Shown: positions 45,736-55,443 of the stretch, one piece after another
How positions within the stretch are numbered: position 1 is the stretch's first letter
How the letters are laid out: each line of letters opens with the position of its first letter
From: Streptomyces flavidovirens DSM 40150
GTDB lineage: Bacteria > Actinomycetota > Actinomycetes > Streptomycetales > Streptomycetaceae
Direction: 5' to 3'
Assembly: GCF_000429085.1 (NCBI RefSeq)
Contig: NZ_AUBE01000001.1
Span: 186,001-250,000 of the forward strand
DNA: 64,000 nt
Notes under the pieces: model-generated
What the model was told of the DNA's origin: nothing
Seen by the model: only the letters and a program-made list of their open reading frames with translations
The model's database searches: none
Made by a program: the position numbers and the translations under genes

Positions 45736-47550
45736 ATGACTGAGAACACCGGGTCCGCCGCACCGGACATGGCCATGCCTTCCATGCCCGACTGGGAGAA
45801 GCGTTTTCGGGCGCCGCGCGTCTCGCTGCCCGACTGGGCCGAGGACGCGCCTGACCGCGCGTTGTTCATCTCCAACGCGACCGGGACGTACGAGCTGTAC
45901 GCGTGGGACCGGGCGACCGGAGTCCAGCGGCAGGCGACCGACCGGCCGAACGGCACCACGGAGGGGGTGCTGACGCCCGACGGCGAGTCGATCTGGTGGT
46001 TCAGCGATACGGACGGGGACGAGTTCGGTGTCTGGATGCGGCAGCCGTTCGCGGGTGGTGAGGATCAGCCTGCGGCTCCGGGGCTCCAGGCGTCGTACCC
46101 CGCCGGGCTGGCGCTCGGGCGGGACGGGACGGCGGTCGTGGGGCGCTCGACCGACGAGGACGGGTCCACGGTGCATGTCGTACGGCCGGGCGCCGGGCCC
46201 GTCGAGATCTACCGGCACCGGGAGTCGGCGGGTGTGGGGGACCTGTCGCACGACGGGACGCTGATCGCGATCGAGCACACCGAGCACGGCGACGCGATGC
46301 ACTCCGCGCTGCGGGTGCTGCGGCTGGACGGTACGGCGGTGGCCGACCTGGACGACACCGAGGGCGGCACGGTCGAGCTGGGCATCGAAGTGCTCGGTTT
46401 CGCTCCGGTCGACGGTGACACGCGGCTGCTCGTCCGGCACCAGCGGCGCGGGCGCTGGGAGCCGATGGTGTGGGACGTGGCCTCGGGCGAGGAGACCGAG
46501 CTCGGGATCGAGCTGCCGGGCGATGTGTCCGCCGAGTGGTATCCGGACGGGTCCGCGTTGCTCGTCTCGCACAGCTTCGAGGCGCGCAGCGAGCTGTGGC
46601 GGTACGACTTCGCCACGCAGCAACTGGTGGAGGTGCCGGTACCCGCCGGATCGGTGCTGGGTGCGACGGCCCGGCCCGACGGGTCGGTGGAGTATCTCTG
46701 GTCCTCGGCGGCCGAGCCGCCGGTGGTGCGCTCGACGTCGGGGCGCGTGGTGCTCGACCCGCCGGGGATGAAGGCGCCGGCCTCGGTGCCGGTCGAGGAC
46801 GCGTGGGTCGAAGGGCCCGGCGGGCGGATCCACGCGCTCGTGCAGAGGCCCGCGACGGGTGAGGGGCCGTTCCCCACGGTCTTCGAGGTTCACGGCGGGC
46901 CGACGTGGCACGACAGCGACGCGTTCGCGGCGGGACCGGCGGCGTGGGTGGACCACGGTTATGCGGTCGTACGGGTCAACTACCGCGGTTCGACCGGGTA
47001 CGGGCGCGAGTGGACGGACGCGCTCAAGCACCGGGTCGGGCTGATCGAGCTGGAGGACATCGCCGCGGTCCGGGAGTGGGCCGTCTCGTCCGGGCTCGCG
47101 GACCCGGCGAAGCTGGTGCTGGCGGGCGGTTCGTGGGGCGGGTATCTGACGCTGCTCGGGCTCGGTACGCAGCCGGAGGCGTGGGCGGTGGGGCTGGCGG
47201 CGGTACCGGTCGCCGACTACGTGACGGCGTACCACGACGAGATGGAGGCGCTGAAGGCGATGGACCGCACGCTGCTCGGCGGCACGCCGGAGGAGGTGCC
47301 CGAGCGCTACGAGGCGTCGTCGCCGCTGACGTACGTCGACGCGGTGCGGGCGCCGGTCTACATCTCGGCGGGCGTCAACGATCCGCGCTGTCCGATCCGC
47401 CAGGTGGAGAACTACGTGGAGCGGCTGGAGGCGCGGGGGGCGGCGTACGAGGTGTACCGGTACGACGCGGGGCACGGGTCGCTGGTGGTGGAGGAGCGGA
47501 TCAAGCAGGTCCGGCTGGAGATCGACTTCGCGGCGCGGCATCTGGGGTAG
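45736..47550 (+). CDS. S9 family (prolyl oligopeptidase-like) peptidase
   Basis: A 604-residue cytoplasmic serine peptidase with an N-terminal beta-propeller (WD-like repeats to about residue 340) and a C-terminal alpha/beta hydrolase. The latter has VFEVHGGPTWHDSD (oxyanion), AGGSWGGYLTLL (nucleophile Ser), VNDPRCP (Asp) and DAGHGSL (His). It resembles acylaminoacyl-peptidase/dipeptidyl-peptidase members. It is divergent from the VOC gene. Confidence 0.93.
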   Translation: MTENTGSAAPDMAMPSMPDWEKRFRAPRVSLPDWAEDAPDRALFISNATGTYELYAWDRATGVQRQATDRPNGTTEGVLTPDGESIWWFSDTDGDEFGVWMRQPFAGGEDQPAAPGLQASYPAGLALGRDGTAVVGRSTDEDGSTVHVVRPGAGPVEIYRHRESAGVGDLSHDGTLIAIEHTEHGDAMHSALRVLRLDGTAVADLDDTEGGTVELGIEVLGFAPVDGDTRLLVRHQRRGRWEPMVWDVASGEETELGIELPGDVSAEWYPDGSALLVSHSFEARSELWRYDFATQQLVEVPVPAGSVLGATARPDGSVEYLWSSAAEPPVVRSTSGRVVLDPPGMKAPASVPVEDAWVEGPGGRIHALVQRPATGEGPFPTVFEVHGGPTWHDSDAFAAGPAAWVDHGYAVVRVNYRGSTGYGREWTDALKHRVGLIELEDIAAVREWAVSSGLADPAKLVLAGGSWGGYLTLLGLGTQPEAWAVGLAAVPVADYVTAYHDEMEALKAMDRTLLGGTPEEVPERYEASSPLTYVDAVRAPVYISAGVNDPRCPIRQVENYVERLEARGAAYEVYRYDAGHGSLVVEERIKQVRLEIDFAARHLG

Positions 47551-47693
47551 GGGTGTAGGGGTTGTAGGTGTAGGGGCTGATTGTGGCTCCTGCGCCGCCG
47601 GGGGCGGCACGTTCCCGAACCCGTTCGTGCTCCTCGAGCGCGCCGGCGCGGCTCAGCCTTGGGGCAGGGGCCTGCGGGCGTCGGGCCCCGGAC

Positions 47694-47722
47694 TGTGACC
47701 GGGGGGCCGTGGCCCGTACCTT
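47694..47722 (+). promoter_or_regulatory. Promoter of the SURF1 gene (leaderless)
   Basis: TGTGAC (47694-47699), a 17-base spacer, and TACCTT (47717-47722). A start site seven bases downstream coincides with the GTG at 47729. Confidence 0.6.
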
Positions 47723-47728
47723 GGTGGG

Positions 47729-48556
47729 GTGTACCGGTTTCTGCTGACGCCCCGCTGGTGGGGGATCCACGCCTTCGTCGTGCTGGCCATTCCCTTCTGT
47801 GTCTTCATGGGGTCCTGGCAGCTCGGACGGTTCGAAGACCGTGTCGAGACCCACCAGGCCGCCGAGGAGAAGCCCGAGCCGGGCAAGCAGGCCGCCGTAC
47901 CGCTCGACGAGCTGCTGCCCGTCGACAAGGAGACCTCCGGGCGGCCCGCCACCGCGACCGGGCGTTACGCCGAGCAGTTCGTCGTGCCCGAGCGGAAGGT
48001 CGACGGCAAGCGGGGCTCGTACGTGCTGACTCTGCTGCGTACGGACGGCGGCAAGGCGCTGCCCGTCGTCCGCGGCTGGCTGCCCGCCGGGGCGAAGGTC
48101 CCCGCCGCGCCCTCGGGCGAAGTCACCGTGACCGGCGCGCTCCAGGCGTCCGAGAACCCGGGCACCGACGGTGTGCACGCCAGTGGCGGGCTGCCGGAGG
48201 GGCAGCTCGGGATGATCAGCGCCGCTTCGCTCGTCAATCTTGTGCCGTACGACGTCTACGACGCCTGGATCACCCTCACCGACAGCGATCCGGGCCTGCT
48301 GCCCGTCCCCGCGGTCGCGCCGCAGGGCAGCGGCCTCGACCTCAAGGCCTTCCAGAACCTCGGCTACACCGGTGAGTGGTTCGTCTTCGCCGGCTTTGTC
48401 CTGTTCATGTGGTTCCGGCTGATGCGCCGCGAGGCGGAGGCCGCCCGTGACCTCGCCCTCGGCATCGCGCCCGACGAAGCGGAACGCCCCGTGGGCGTAG
48501 GCGCGAATTCCGGTTCGGGTTCCGGTTCGGGTTCCGGTTCCGGTTCCGGGTCCTAG
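47729..48556 (+). CDS. SURF1 family cytochrome oxidase biogenesis protein
   Basis: A 275-residue protein. TM1 at about residues 10-30 ends with MGSWQLGRFEDR, a large extracytoplasmic loop contains LPVVRGWLPAG, and TM2 at about 215-235 follows GLDLKAFQNLGYTGEWFVFA. SURF1 assists haem insertion or assembly of aa3-type oxidase. The C-terminus ends in a (Gly-Ser)n tail encoded by a hexanucleotide repeat. The GTG at 47729 coincides with the predicted transcription start. Confidence 0.9.
   Translation: MYRFLLTPRWWGIHAFVVLAIPFCVFMGSWQLGRFEDRVETHQAAEEKPEPGKQAAVPLDELLPVDKETSGRPATATGRYAEQFVVPERKVDGKRGSYVLTLLRTDGGKALPVVRGWLPAGAKVPAAPSGEVTVTGALQASENPGTDGVHASGGLPEGQLGMISAASLVNLVPYDVYDAWITLTDSDPGLLPVPAVAPQGSGLDLKAFQNLGYTGEWFVFAGFVLFMWFRLMRREAEAARDLALGIAPDEAERPVGVGANSGSGSGSGSGSGSGS
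48510..48556. repeat. Hexanucleotide microsatellite in the SURF1 tail
   Basis: About seven TCCGGT/TCGGGT units encode Gly-Ser repeats. Copy number is likely to vary between strains. Confidence 0.8.
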
Positions 48557-48632
48557 TCGCGCTGCTGTCGTCGTACGCGAACGGGGCGGCGCCGTCTCCG
48601 GCCGACCGTCCCGTCCCCTGGTCCCTCCGTCG

Positions 48633-49946
48633 TTACGACGCCGCCAGCACGCCCGTGCGGTAGATCGTTCCCGCGCACGCGTTCGGAACCGTCACCGCCG
48701 CGGTCGGCGCGCCCGCCTCCGAGGTGTGGCTCACGGATACGCTGCCGTCCGCCGTGCCACCGTCCTCGGTGCCGAGCTGCGGCTCCGTGCCGGCCGGCTC
48801 GGCCTCGCCCCCGTTGCCGCCGGCTGCCTCCCCGCCGCCGTTCTCACCGGTTCCTGTGCCGCCACTCGTCGTACCCGGCTCGGGGTCTTCCGGAGGGGGC
48901 GTGGGGTCGGGTGAGGGGTCGGTCGTCGGGCAGGTCTCCGTGGGTACCCAGGCGAACTTCACCTCGTACGCCATGTCCGGTTCCAGCAGCAGGCCGGTCA
49001 TCTCCAGGGACGGGTCCGGCAGGCCGGCGGCCGCGTCCCCCGAGGTGTGGTCGACGACGTTGATGCGGGCGGGGTCGGCCGCCCCCATCGGCTGGGCGTA
49101 CACCGAGCCGCGGCCGGCGATCACGCAGGCCATTTGCGAGACGTTGGAGATCCGGAACGTCCCGTACACCTTGCCCTCGCCGTCGGCCGGGAGCGCGCCC
49201 GCCGAGGCGACGGCGAGCTGGCTCGCGGTGCACGCGGGTGAGGACGCGGGCACGCTGCCCGAGGTGTCGGCGCCGCCGGCGCCGCTGCCGCGGCCCGTAC
49301 CGGTGCCCGAAGAACCCTTTCTGGAGCCCTTCTTCTTGTCCTTCCGCTTTTCCTCTTCACTCTTGGGGCTCGACTTGCCGGAAGGCTTGTCCGTCTTCTT
49401 CTTGCCCTCCTCGGCGCCCTTCTCCCAGCCGGTACCACCGTGCGTGTGCTGCCCGTGGCCCGCTATCGAGGGGCGGTCGTCGGCCGCGTCGCCGGAGTTC
49501 GCCACGTGGACGAAGGCCGGGACGGCCGTCCCCACGAAGAGGGCTGCGGCTGCCATACCGACGATGGCCTGGCGCCGTCTGGCGCGCCGGGCGGGGACCG
49601 CCTTGCGCAGGTGGTCCAGGGCGTTCTGCGAGGGTTCCAGTTCTTCTACGGCGCCACGCAGCATCCGGCGCAGGGCCAGCTCGTCGGAACCGAATCCGTC
49701 GGAATCCAATCCGTTGGAGTCGGAGCCCGGCTCGTCGGGAACGGATCCGTCGGAGGCCGGCTCCTCCGGAGCCGACCCCTCGTCGATGGCCGCCGCGTCG
49801 GCCGGCTCGGTGTCTGGCAGGTCGGCCGGCTCGTTGGCCGGCAGCTTGCCCTCTTCGCGCTCGTTCGGCCCGTCGTTCACAATCGCTTTTCCAGTCAGGT
49901 CGTTCAACGGCCCGTCCGGCCCGTGCCGCTCTTGCTTGCCGCTCAT
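48633..49946 (-). CDS. Membrane-anchored putative sigma-factor partner, Cys-containing extracellular domain
   Basis: A 437-residue protein. The acidic N-terminus has ELALRRMLRGAVEELEPSQN and LDHLRKAVPARRARRRQA, resembling the cytoplasmic segment of anti-sigma-like proteins. One membrane helix (IVGMAAAALFVGTAVPAFVHV) follows at about residues 128-150. Then come a Lys/Gly/Ser linker, an outer domain with four cysteines (ACTAS, MACVI, ETCPT, NACAG), and Pro/Gly/Glu spacers. It overlaps the sigma gene by an ATGA, so it is very likely co-expressed with it. No zinc-binding anti-sigma motif (HxxxCxxC) is visible, so calling it an anti-sigma factor would be speculative. Confidence 0.8.
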   Translation of the reverse strand: MSGKQERHGPDGPLNDLTGKAIVNDGPNEREEGKLPANEPADLPDTEPADAAAIDEGSAPEEPASDGSVPDEPGSDSNGLDSDGFGSDELALRRMLRGAVEELEPSQNALDHLRKAVPARRARRRQAIVGMAAAALFVGTAVPAFVHVANSGDAADDRPSIAGHGQHTHGGTGWEKGAEEGKKKTDKPSGKSSPKSEEEKRKDKKKGSRKGSSGTGTGRGSGAGGADTSGSVPASSPACTASQLAVASAGALPADGEGKVYGTFRISNVSQMACVIAGRGSVYAQPMGAADPARINVVDHTSGDAAAGLPDPSLEMTGLLLEPDMAYEVKFAWVPTETCPTTDPSPDPTPPPEDPEPGTTSGGTGTGENGGGEAAGGNGGEAEPAGTEPQLGTEDGGTADGSVSVSHTSEAGAPTAAVTVPNACAGTIYRTGVLAAS

Positions 49947-50602
49947 GCCGAGGCCTCCATGGCGACGCGCAGCGCCGCTATGCCGCGCGATCCGTACGCC
50001 TTCACCGAGCCCAGGGATATGCCCAGTGTCTCGGCACACTGGGCCTCGGTCATGTCCGCGAAGTACCGCAGGACCAGCACCTCGCGCTGACGTCGCTGGA
50101 GTCCGCGCATCGCCTTGATCAGCGCGTCGCGCTCGAGTTGGTCGTACGCCCCCTCCTCCGCGCTCGCCATGTCCGGCATCGGCTTCGACAGCAGCTTCAG
50201 GCCGAGAATGCGGCGCCGGAGCGCCGAGCGGGAGAGGTTGACGACGGTCTGGCGCAGGTAGGCCAGGGTCTTCTGCGGGTCACGCACGCGGTTGCGCGCG
50301 GAGTGCACCCGTATGAACGCTTCCTGCACGACGTCCTCACATGAGGCCGTGTCGTCGAGCAGCAGGGCCGCCAGGCCCAGCAGGGAGCGGTAATGGGCTC
50401 GATAGGTCTCGGTCAGGTGGTCAACTGTGGTGCCCGCGGTCATGGCGTCTTCAGCGCCCTCGCGCGGGGACGGTATGCGGGCGGTACGTGCCGTCGGCAT
50501 GGGAGCGATCACCGGCATGCCGCCGGGCGTGCGGGTCCTGCGGAGCGAGCGCACTGCCGCGCCGCGCACCGGGACCACTGTGATGTCGAGAACCTCTGCC
50601 AC
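49943..50602 (-). CDS. ECF sigma factor, SigE family
   Basis: About 219 residues. Region 2 is YRAHYRSLLGLAALLLDDTA and CEDVVQEAFIRVHSARNRVRD. Region 4 is GLQRRQREVLVLRYFADMTE and AETLGISLGSVKAYGSRGIA. The start is uncertain: a GTG at 50602 (used here), an ATG at 50518 or an ATG at 50443 (MTAGTTVDHL) all keep the conserved core. It follows asd on the same strand with a 268-bp gap and precedes the membrane partner. Confidence 0.88.
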   Translation of the reverse strand: MAEVLDITVVPVRGAAVRSLRRTRTPGGMPVIAPMPTARTARIPSPREGAEDAMTAGTTVDHLTETYRAHYRSLLGLAALLLDDTASCEDVVQEAFIRVHSARNRVRDPQKTLAYLRQTVVNLSRSALRRRILGLKLLSKPMPDMASAEEGAYDQLERDALIKAMRGLQRRQREVLVLRYFADMTEAQCAETLGISLGSVKAYGSRGIAALRVAMEASA

Positions 50603-50870
50603 GCCTGTTGGACACTCTTCCCCCCGACAGGGTTGTACGCGCGAGGCACCGCTTTTGACGGTGTTACGAACGCCCCCATGCGTACTCACCCTCCTGAATG
50701 CCCCGTTTGTCGCGGCACTTTGCCGGGGCGACCGCAAAGACGCTCCCCTGCCGACTGCCGGTTGCAGTAGGGCGGGGAGCGCATAGTCGAACAGAACAAC
50801 GCCCCGGTTCAAGTAGTACAGACTTCGACTTACTCACAGAGCGTTCACAGATTCTACGCAGTGTTCCGGT
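50603..50870. other. Intergenic region upstream of the sigma factor gene
   Basis: 268 bp between asd and the sigma factor gene, AT-richer near 50780-50870. It probably holds the sigma promoter, but no convincing -35/-10 was found. The reading frame continues open through part of it. Confidence 0.4.
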
Positions 50871-51929
50871 TTACGCCGCCCCGATTTCGGCGGCCACCAG
50901 CTCGGCGATCTGCGCGGTGTTCAGCGCGGCGCCCTTGCGGAGGTTGTCGCCGCACACGAAGAGTTCGAGCGCGGCCGGGTCGTCCAGCGACCGCCGCACC
51001 CGCCCCACCCACGTCGGGTCCGTGCCCACCACGTCGGCCGGGGTCGGGAACTCCCCCGCCGCCGGATTGTCGCAGAGCACCACGCCCGGCGCGGTGGCCA
51101 GGATCTCGTGCGCCCGCTCGACCGAGACCTCGTTCTCGAAGCGCGCGTGCACGGCCAGCGAGTGCGTGGTGAGCACCGGCACCCGGACACACGTGACCGA
51201 CACCGGCAGGCCGGGCCGGTCCAGGATCTTGCGCGACTCGGCGCGGACCCTCAGCTCCTCCGACGACCAGCCGTCGTCGGCGAGCGTCCCGGCCCACGGC
51301 ACCACGTTCAGTGCGATCGGCCCGGCGAAGGGCCCGGTGTCGTCGCCCACCGCGCGCCGTACGTCGCCCGGGTTCGTGCCCAGCTCCGTACCGGCGACCA
51401 GCGAGAGCTGGGCGCGCAGCGTGTCGACGCCGGCCCGGCCCGCGCCGCTCACGGCCTGGTACGAGGAGACGACGAGGCCGGCGAGGCCGAACTCGGCGTG
51501 CAGGGCGCCCACCGCGACGATCATCGAGAGGGTCGTGCAGTTGGGGCTCGCCACGATGCCGCGCGGGCGGGTCCGTACAGCGTGGGGATTGACCTCGGGA
51601 ACCACCAGCGGAACGTCCGGGTCCAGCCGGAAGGCCGCCGAGTTGTCCACCACCACCGCGCCCTTGGCCGCGGCGATCGGCGCCCAGTGCGCGGCCACCT
51701 CGTCGGGTACGTCGAACATCGCGACGTCGACGCCCTCCAGGGCCTCCTCCGACAGCGCCAGAACTTCCGTCTCCGCCCCGCGCACGACCAGCTTGCGGCC
51801 GGCCGAGCGTGGGGAGGCGAGGAGCCGGATCTCGCCCCAGACATCGGCGTGCTGGGACAGGATCTGGAGCATGACGGCGCCGACGGCCCCGGTCGCTCCG
51901 ACGACCGCGAGCGTCGGCTTGCCCGTCAC
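50871..51929 (-). CDS. asd: Aspartate-semialdehyde dehydrogenase
   Basis: A 352-residue enzyme reducing aspartyl phosphate to aspartate semialdehyde in Lys/Met/Thr and diaminopimelate synthesis. VGATGAVGAVMLQIL is the NADP loop, ASPNCTT holds the catalytic Cys, and LVVSSYQAVSGAGRAGV and the substrate-binding Arg/His region (RVPVLTTHSLAV) follow. The GTG at 51929 lies 7 bp after the lysC stop, so the two are one operon. Confidence 0.95.
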   Translation of the reverse strand: MTGKPTLAVVGATGAVGAVMLQILSQHADVWGEIRLLASPRSAGRKLVVRGAETEVLALSEEALEGVDVAMFDVPDEVAAHWAPIAAAKGAVVVDNSAAFRLDPDVPLVVPEVNPHAVRTRPRGIVASPNCTTLSMIVAVGALHAEFGLAGLVVSSYQAVSGAGRAGVDTLRAQLSLVAGTELGTNPGDVRRAVGDDTGPFAGPIALNVVPWAGTLADDGWSSEELRVRAESRKILDRPGLPVSVTCVRVPVLTTHSLAVHARFENEVSVERAHEILATAPGVVLCDNPAAGEFPTPADVVGTDPTWVGRVRRSLDDPAALELFVCGDNLRKGAALNTAQIAELVAAEIGAA

Positions 51930-51936
51930 TTGCGAG

Positions 51937-52458
51937 TCACCTTCCGGTGCCGCCGTAGACGACTGCCTCGTCGGAGTCGCTGTCGAGACCGAACGCGGAG
52001 TGCACGGCGCGCACGGCCTCGTTGACGTCGTCGGCGCGGGTCACGACCGAGATGCGGATCTCGGATGTCGAGATCAGCTCGATGTTCACGCCCGCGTCGG
52101 CCAGCGCCTCGAAGAAGCCCGCCGTCACACCCGGATTCGTCTTCATACCGGCGCCGACCAGGGAGATCTTGCCGATCTGGTCGTCGTAACGCAGCGAGTC
52201 GAACCCGATGGTGCTCTTCGTCTTCTCCAGGGCGTCGATGGCCTTGCGGCCCTCGGTCTTGGGAAGGGTGAAGGAGATGTCGGTCAGACCGGTCGACGCG
52301 GCCGAGACGTTCTGCACGACCATGTCGATGTTGATCTCGGCGTCCGCGATGGACCGGAAGATCGCCGCGGCCTCGCCCGGCTTGTCCGGTACGCCGACGA
52401 CCGTGACCTTGGCTTCGGAGACGTCATGGGCGACTCCGGAGATGATGGCGTGCTCCAC
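51937..52458 (-). CDS. Aspartate kinase beta subunit (internal in-frame start of lysC)
   Basis: A GTG at 52458 (protein [17 protein letters not shown], 173 residues) has AAGGGGA (52466-52472 on the plus-strand coordinates) seven bases upstream. It falls where the beta-subunit start lies in the Corynebacterium and Bacillus lysC genes. The product would be the regulatory ACT-domain chain. Confidence 0.7.
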   Translation of the reverse strand: MEHAIISGVAHDVSEAKVTVVGVPDKPGEAAAIFRSIADAEINIDMVVQNVSAASTGLTDISFTLPKTEGRKAIDALEKTKSTIGFDSLRYDDQIGKISLVGAGMKTNPGVTAGFFEALADAGVNIELISTSEIRISVVTRADDVNEAVRAVHSAFGLDSDSDEAVVYGGTGR

Positions 52459-53208
52459 CTGCTGGTCCCCTTGCGGCTCGTTGCTGACCCAGGTGCCGCG
52501 CAGTCCGGAGAAGGACGAGCGGACGTGGATCGGGATGTTGTATCGGCGTGCGTACTCCACGCACCGGTGCAGCAGCACCTTGGAGCCGGAGGCGGCGAGC
52601 TCCAGCATGTCCTCGAAGGAGATCCAGTCGATCTTCTGGGCCTTCTTCACGACCCGGGGGTCGGCGGTGAAGACACCGTCCACATCGGTGTAGATCTCAC
52701 AGACCTCGGCGTCCAGCGCTGCCGCGAGGGCGACCGCGGTCGTGTCCGACCCGCCCCGGCCGAGGGTGGTGATGTCCTTCTTGTCCTGGGACACACCCTG
52801 GAAACCGGCGACGATGGCGATGTTGCCCTCGTCGAGAGCGGTGCGGATCCGGCCCGGCGTGACATCGATGATGCGCGCTTTGTTGTGGACCGAGTCGGTG
52901 ATGACACCTGCCTGGCTGCCCGTGAACGACTGGGCCTCGTGGCCCAGGTTTTTGATCGCCATGGCCAGCAGGGCCATGGAAATCCGCTCACCCGCGGTCA
53001 GCAGCATGTCGAATTCACGTCCGGCAGGGATCGGGGATACCTGCTCGGCGAGATCGATCAACTCGTCCGTCGTGTCGCCCATCGCCGAAACCACGACAAC
53101 GACCTGGTGGCCGTTCTTCTTGGCATCGACGATTCGCTTGGCGACCCGCTTGATGCCTTCGGCATCGGCAACGGAGGAGCCTCCGTACTTCTGCACGACA
53201 AGGCCCAC
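51937..53208 (-). CDS. lysC: Aspartate kinase (alpha chain)
   Basis: A 423-residue first enzyme of the aspartate pathway. [17 protein letters not shown] is the substrate/ATP motif, [15 protein letters not shown] and [15 protein letters not shown] the kinase core. Two ACT domains start at about residue 262 ([36 protein letters not shown]). Length and ACT layout match the alpha2beta2, Lys/Thr-inhibited type of Corynebacterium. GAGGAG precedes the start at 53208. A -10-like TAGACT is at 53244-53249. Confidence 0.95.
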   Translation of the reverse strand: MGLVVQKYGGSSVADAEGIKRVAKRIVDAKKNGHQVVVVVSAMGDTTDELIDLAEQVSPIPAGREFDMLLTAGERISMALLAMAIKNLGHEAQSFTGSQAGVITDSVHNKARIIDVTPGRIRTALDEGNIAIVAGFQGVSQDKKDITTLGRGGSDTTAVALAAALDAEVCEIYTDVDGVFTADPRVVKKAQKIDWISFEDMLELAASGSKVLLHRCVEYARRYNIPIHVRSSFSGLRGTWVSNEPQGDQQVEHAIISGVAHDVSEAKVTVVGVPDKPGEAAAIFRSIADAEINIDMVVQNVSAASTGLTDISFTLPKTEGRKAIDALEKTKSTIGFDSLRYDDQIGKISLVGAGMKTNPGVTAGFFEALADAGVNIELISTSEIRISVVTRADDVNEAVRAVHSAFGLDSDSDEAVVYGGTGR

Positions 53209-53414
53209 GTGCGCTCCTCGTTAGTCATTACTGCGGTCGGCTCAGTCTACCGAGCGCGCCGGTCCGGCCCACGTGATACCACATCGTGAGATGTCGCGCT
53301 CACGATCCGATCATGCGGCGGCCCTGCCCGCTCGGTGAGGATGCCTGCCCCGGACCACTCGCGGTACGCGGAACGTGGTCCGGCTCACACGGATCACGCG
53401 GATCACGCGGGCCG

Positions 53415-54083
53415 TCAGGTCACCGTACGCAGACCCAGCGGACCCGCGAGCTCCTCGGCCATGACCCTTCCCGCCTCCTTCTCCAGGTCCTCCTCGCCCA
53501 GGTCCTCGTCCGTGTCCAGGCCGTCCAGCTCCTGGAGCGGCTGGTCGAGGCGGACGTGCGCCACCAGGGACTGGAGGGCGCGCAGGCAGGCGGAGGCGGT
53601 GGGGCCCCAGTTGGAGAAGTACGAGAACTGCCACCACCACAGCGCTTCGCTGGTGCGGCCCGCCCGGTAGTGGGCCAGGCCGTGGCGCAGGTCCGTGATG
53701 ATGTCGGCCAGGTCGTCCGAGATGCGGCAGGCGACGGGCGCCTTGCGCGGCTCGTACGGGTCGAAGACCTCGGAGTACACGTCGATCGGGTCGAGCATGA
53801 CGGCGAAACGTTGCCGCAGATCGTCCGGGTCGGGCTCCGGGCCGAGGTCCGGCTCGTACCGCTCGTCCGGAACGATGTCCTCGTGCGCGCCGAGCCGGCC
53901 TCCTGCCAGCAGGAGCTGGGACACCTCAAGCAGCAGGAACGGGACAGCGCTGTCCGGCTCGTCACCCTTGGCCACTTCCGTGACGGCGACGATGAAGCTC
54001 TCGATCTGGTCGGCGATCTGGACGGCGAAATCGTCCGGGTCCTGCGCGACCGCGTGCAGCAGCTTTGCGTTGGCGTCAGACAT
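53415..54083 (-). CDS. DUF5063 family protein
   Basis: A 222-residue soluble acidic protein. [20 protein letters not shown] and [16 protein letters not shown] at the N-terminus and [14 protein letters not shown] in the middle are typical of DUF5063. The function is unknown, but the gene is kept between recR and lysC in Streptomyces. Its ATG lies 8 bases inside the recR 3' end. Confidence 0.87.
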   Translation of the reverse strand: MSDANAKLLHAVAQDPDDFAVQIADQIESFIVAVTEVAKGDEPDSAVPFLLLEVSQLLLAGGRLGAHEDIVPDERYEPDLGPEPDPDDLRQRFAVMLDPIDVYSEVFDPYEPRKAPVACRISDDLADIITDLRHGLAHYRAGRTSEALWWWQFSYFSNWGPTASACLRALQSLVAHVRLDQPLQELDGLDTDEDLGEEDLEKEAGRVMAEELAGPLGLRTVT

Positions 54084-54675
54084 CGAGCAATCGTCTCCCC
54101 TCGAAGGCACGGCCCAGCGTGACCTCGTCGGCGTACTCAAGATCTCCCCCGACGGGGAGTCCACTGGCCAGGCGTGTCACCCGCAGACCCATCGGCTTGA
54201 TCATCCGGGCGAGGTAGGTGGCGGTGGCCTCGCCCTCCAGGTTCGGATCGGTGGCCAGGATCAGCTCGGTGACGGCACCGTCCGCGAGGCGGGCCAGCAG
54301 CTCGCGGATCCGCAGGTCGTCGGGGCCGACGCCCTCGATGGGGCTGATGGCCCCGCCGAGCACGTGGTAGCGGCCGCGGAACTCCCGCGTCCGCTCGACC
54401 GCGACGACATCCTTGGGCTCTTCGACGACGCAGATGACCGCCGGGTCGCGGCGCGGATCACGGCAGATCCCGCACTGCTCCTCCTGCGCGACATTGCCGC
54501 ACACCGCGCAGAAACGGACCTTGTCCTTGACCTCGAGGAGGGCATGGGCGAGGCGGCGTACATCGGTCGGCTCGGCCTGGAGGATGTGGAAGGCGATCCG
54601 CTGCGCGCTCTTGGGACCGACGCCGGGCAGCCTGCCCAATTCGTCGATGAGGTCCTGGACCACGCCTTCGTACAA
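54076..54675 (-). CDS. recR: Recombination protein RecR
   Basis: A 199-residue protein of the RecFOR pathway. The N-terminal HhH is [20 protein letters not shown], the zinc finger Cys56-x2-Cys59-x8-Cys68-x2-Cys71, and the Toprim domain [14 protein letters not shown] with a [18 protein letters not shown]alker-B-like motif. Length is normal. The leftward operon order ebfC - recR is conserved in bacteria. Confidence 0.96.
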   Translation of the reverse strand: MYEGVVQDLIDELGRLPGVGPKSAQRIAFHILQAEPTDVRRLAHALLEVKDKVRFCAVCGNVAQEEQCGICRDPRRDPAVICVVEEPKDVVAVERTREFRGRYHVLGGAISPIEGVGPDDLRIRELLARLADGAVTELILATDPNLEGEATATYLARMIKPMGLRVTRLASGLPVGGDLEYADEVTLGRAFEGRRLLDV

Positions 54676-54754
54676 CGGATTGCCTTCCTTGTCCTGCCGG
54701 TCTTGCGGTCTTGCGGTCTTGCCTGGTACGTACGGTAGTTGCTGCGGGGCCGCC

Positions 54755-55090
54755 TTAGAAGGGCAGTCCCGGCATCCCGCCGAGCCCCTGGGCCAGCGGG
54801 CCGAGCTTCTCCTGCTGGAGCTGCTGCGCGTTCTCGTTCGCGGCCTGGACCGCGGCGACGATCAGGTCCGCGAGGGTCTCGGTGTCTTCCGGGTCGACCG
54901 CCTTGGGGTCGATCACCAGGGCACGTAGCTCGCCGGAGCCGTTGACGGTCGCCTTGACCAGGCCGCCGCCGGCCTGGCCGTCGACGTCGGTCCTGGCAAG
55001 CTCCTCCTGCGCCTTGGCGAGGTCCTGCTGCATCTTCTGGGCCTGCTGAAGCAGCTGCTGCATGTTGGGCTGGCCACCACCGGGAATCAC
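54755..55090 (-). CDS. YbaB/EbfC family nucleoid-associated protein
   Basis: A 111-residue protein: [20 protein letters not shown] coiled N-terminus, [20 protein letters not shown] beta strands, and a helical tail ending GGMPGLPF. It binds DNA as a dimer. The GTG at 55090 has AGGAG six bases upstream and gives the [11 protein letters not shown] start; a GTG at 55105 would overlap that ribosome-binding site. Confidence 0.93.
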   Translation of the reverse strand: MIPGGGQPNMQQLLQQAQKMQQDLAKAQEELARTDVDGQAGGGLVKATVNGSGELRALVIDPKAVDPEDTETLADLIVAAVQAANENAQQLQQEKLGPLAQGLGGMPGLPF

Positions 55091-55301
55091 GGTCACTCCT
55101 GGCACTTCGACGACGATTGTTTCGGTAAGGCGAGCCTACGTGTTCGCCGGGCGCCGTGCCCCATGCCGTACGAAGCGACTCTTTCGAGTGAGACCTGGGG
55201 GCTCGTGCGGCTGACCACGACGCGGTTCGGGCTGGAAATACCGGTATATCGGCCCCACGGCCCACCATTCGGCGGTAGGAAGGGCATGCGTATGCACTGC
55301 G

Positions 55302-55412
55302 TCACAGCACGTCGCACCATGTCACAGCACGCCGCAGCACGTCGCACCACGCCACACCAGCCGCACCACGTCGCACCACGTCGCACCAGCCGCACCACGT
55401 CTCGCAATGTCA
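55302..55412. repeat. Degenerate tandem repeat rich in CGTCGCACCA
   Basis: About ten imperfect 10-12 bp units (CACGTCGCACCA, CACGCCGCAGCA, CAGCCGCACCA) fill most of the 353-bp divergent gap between ebfC and the SLATT-like gene, just before its ribosome-binding site. Confidence 0.8.
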
Positions 55413-55443
55413 CGGACAGAGCGCAAGCGCAGAGGAGTGCCCG

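Noticed and set aside
47551..47728. G-rich TAGGGGT-like repeats after the S9 peptidase as a possible regulatory element
   Set aside because: Short, irregular and without a partner strand structure; more likely simple-sequence drift.
50698..53289. An 863-codon frame antisense to asd and lysC
   Set aside because: Shadow of two essential biosynthetic genes with all catalytic residues on the other strand.
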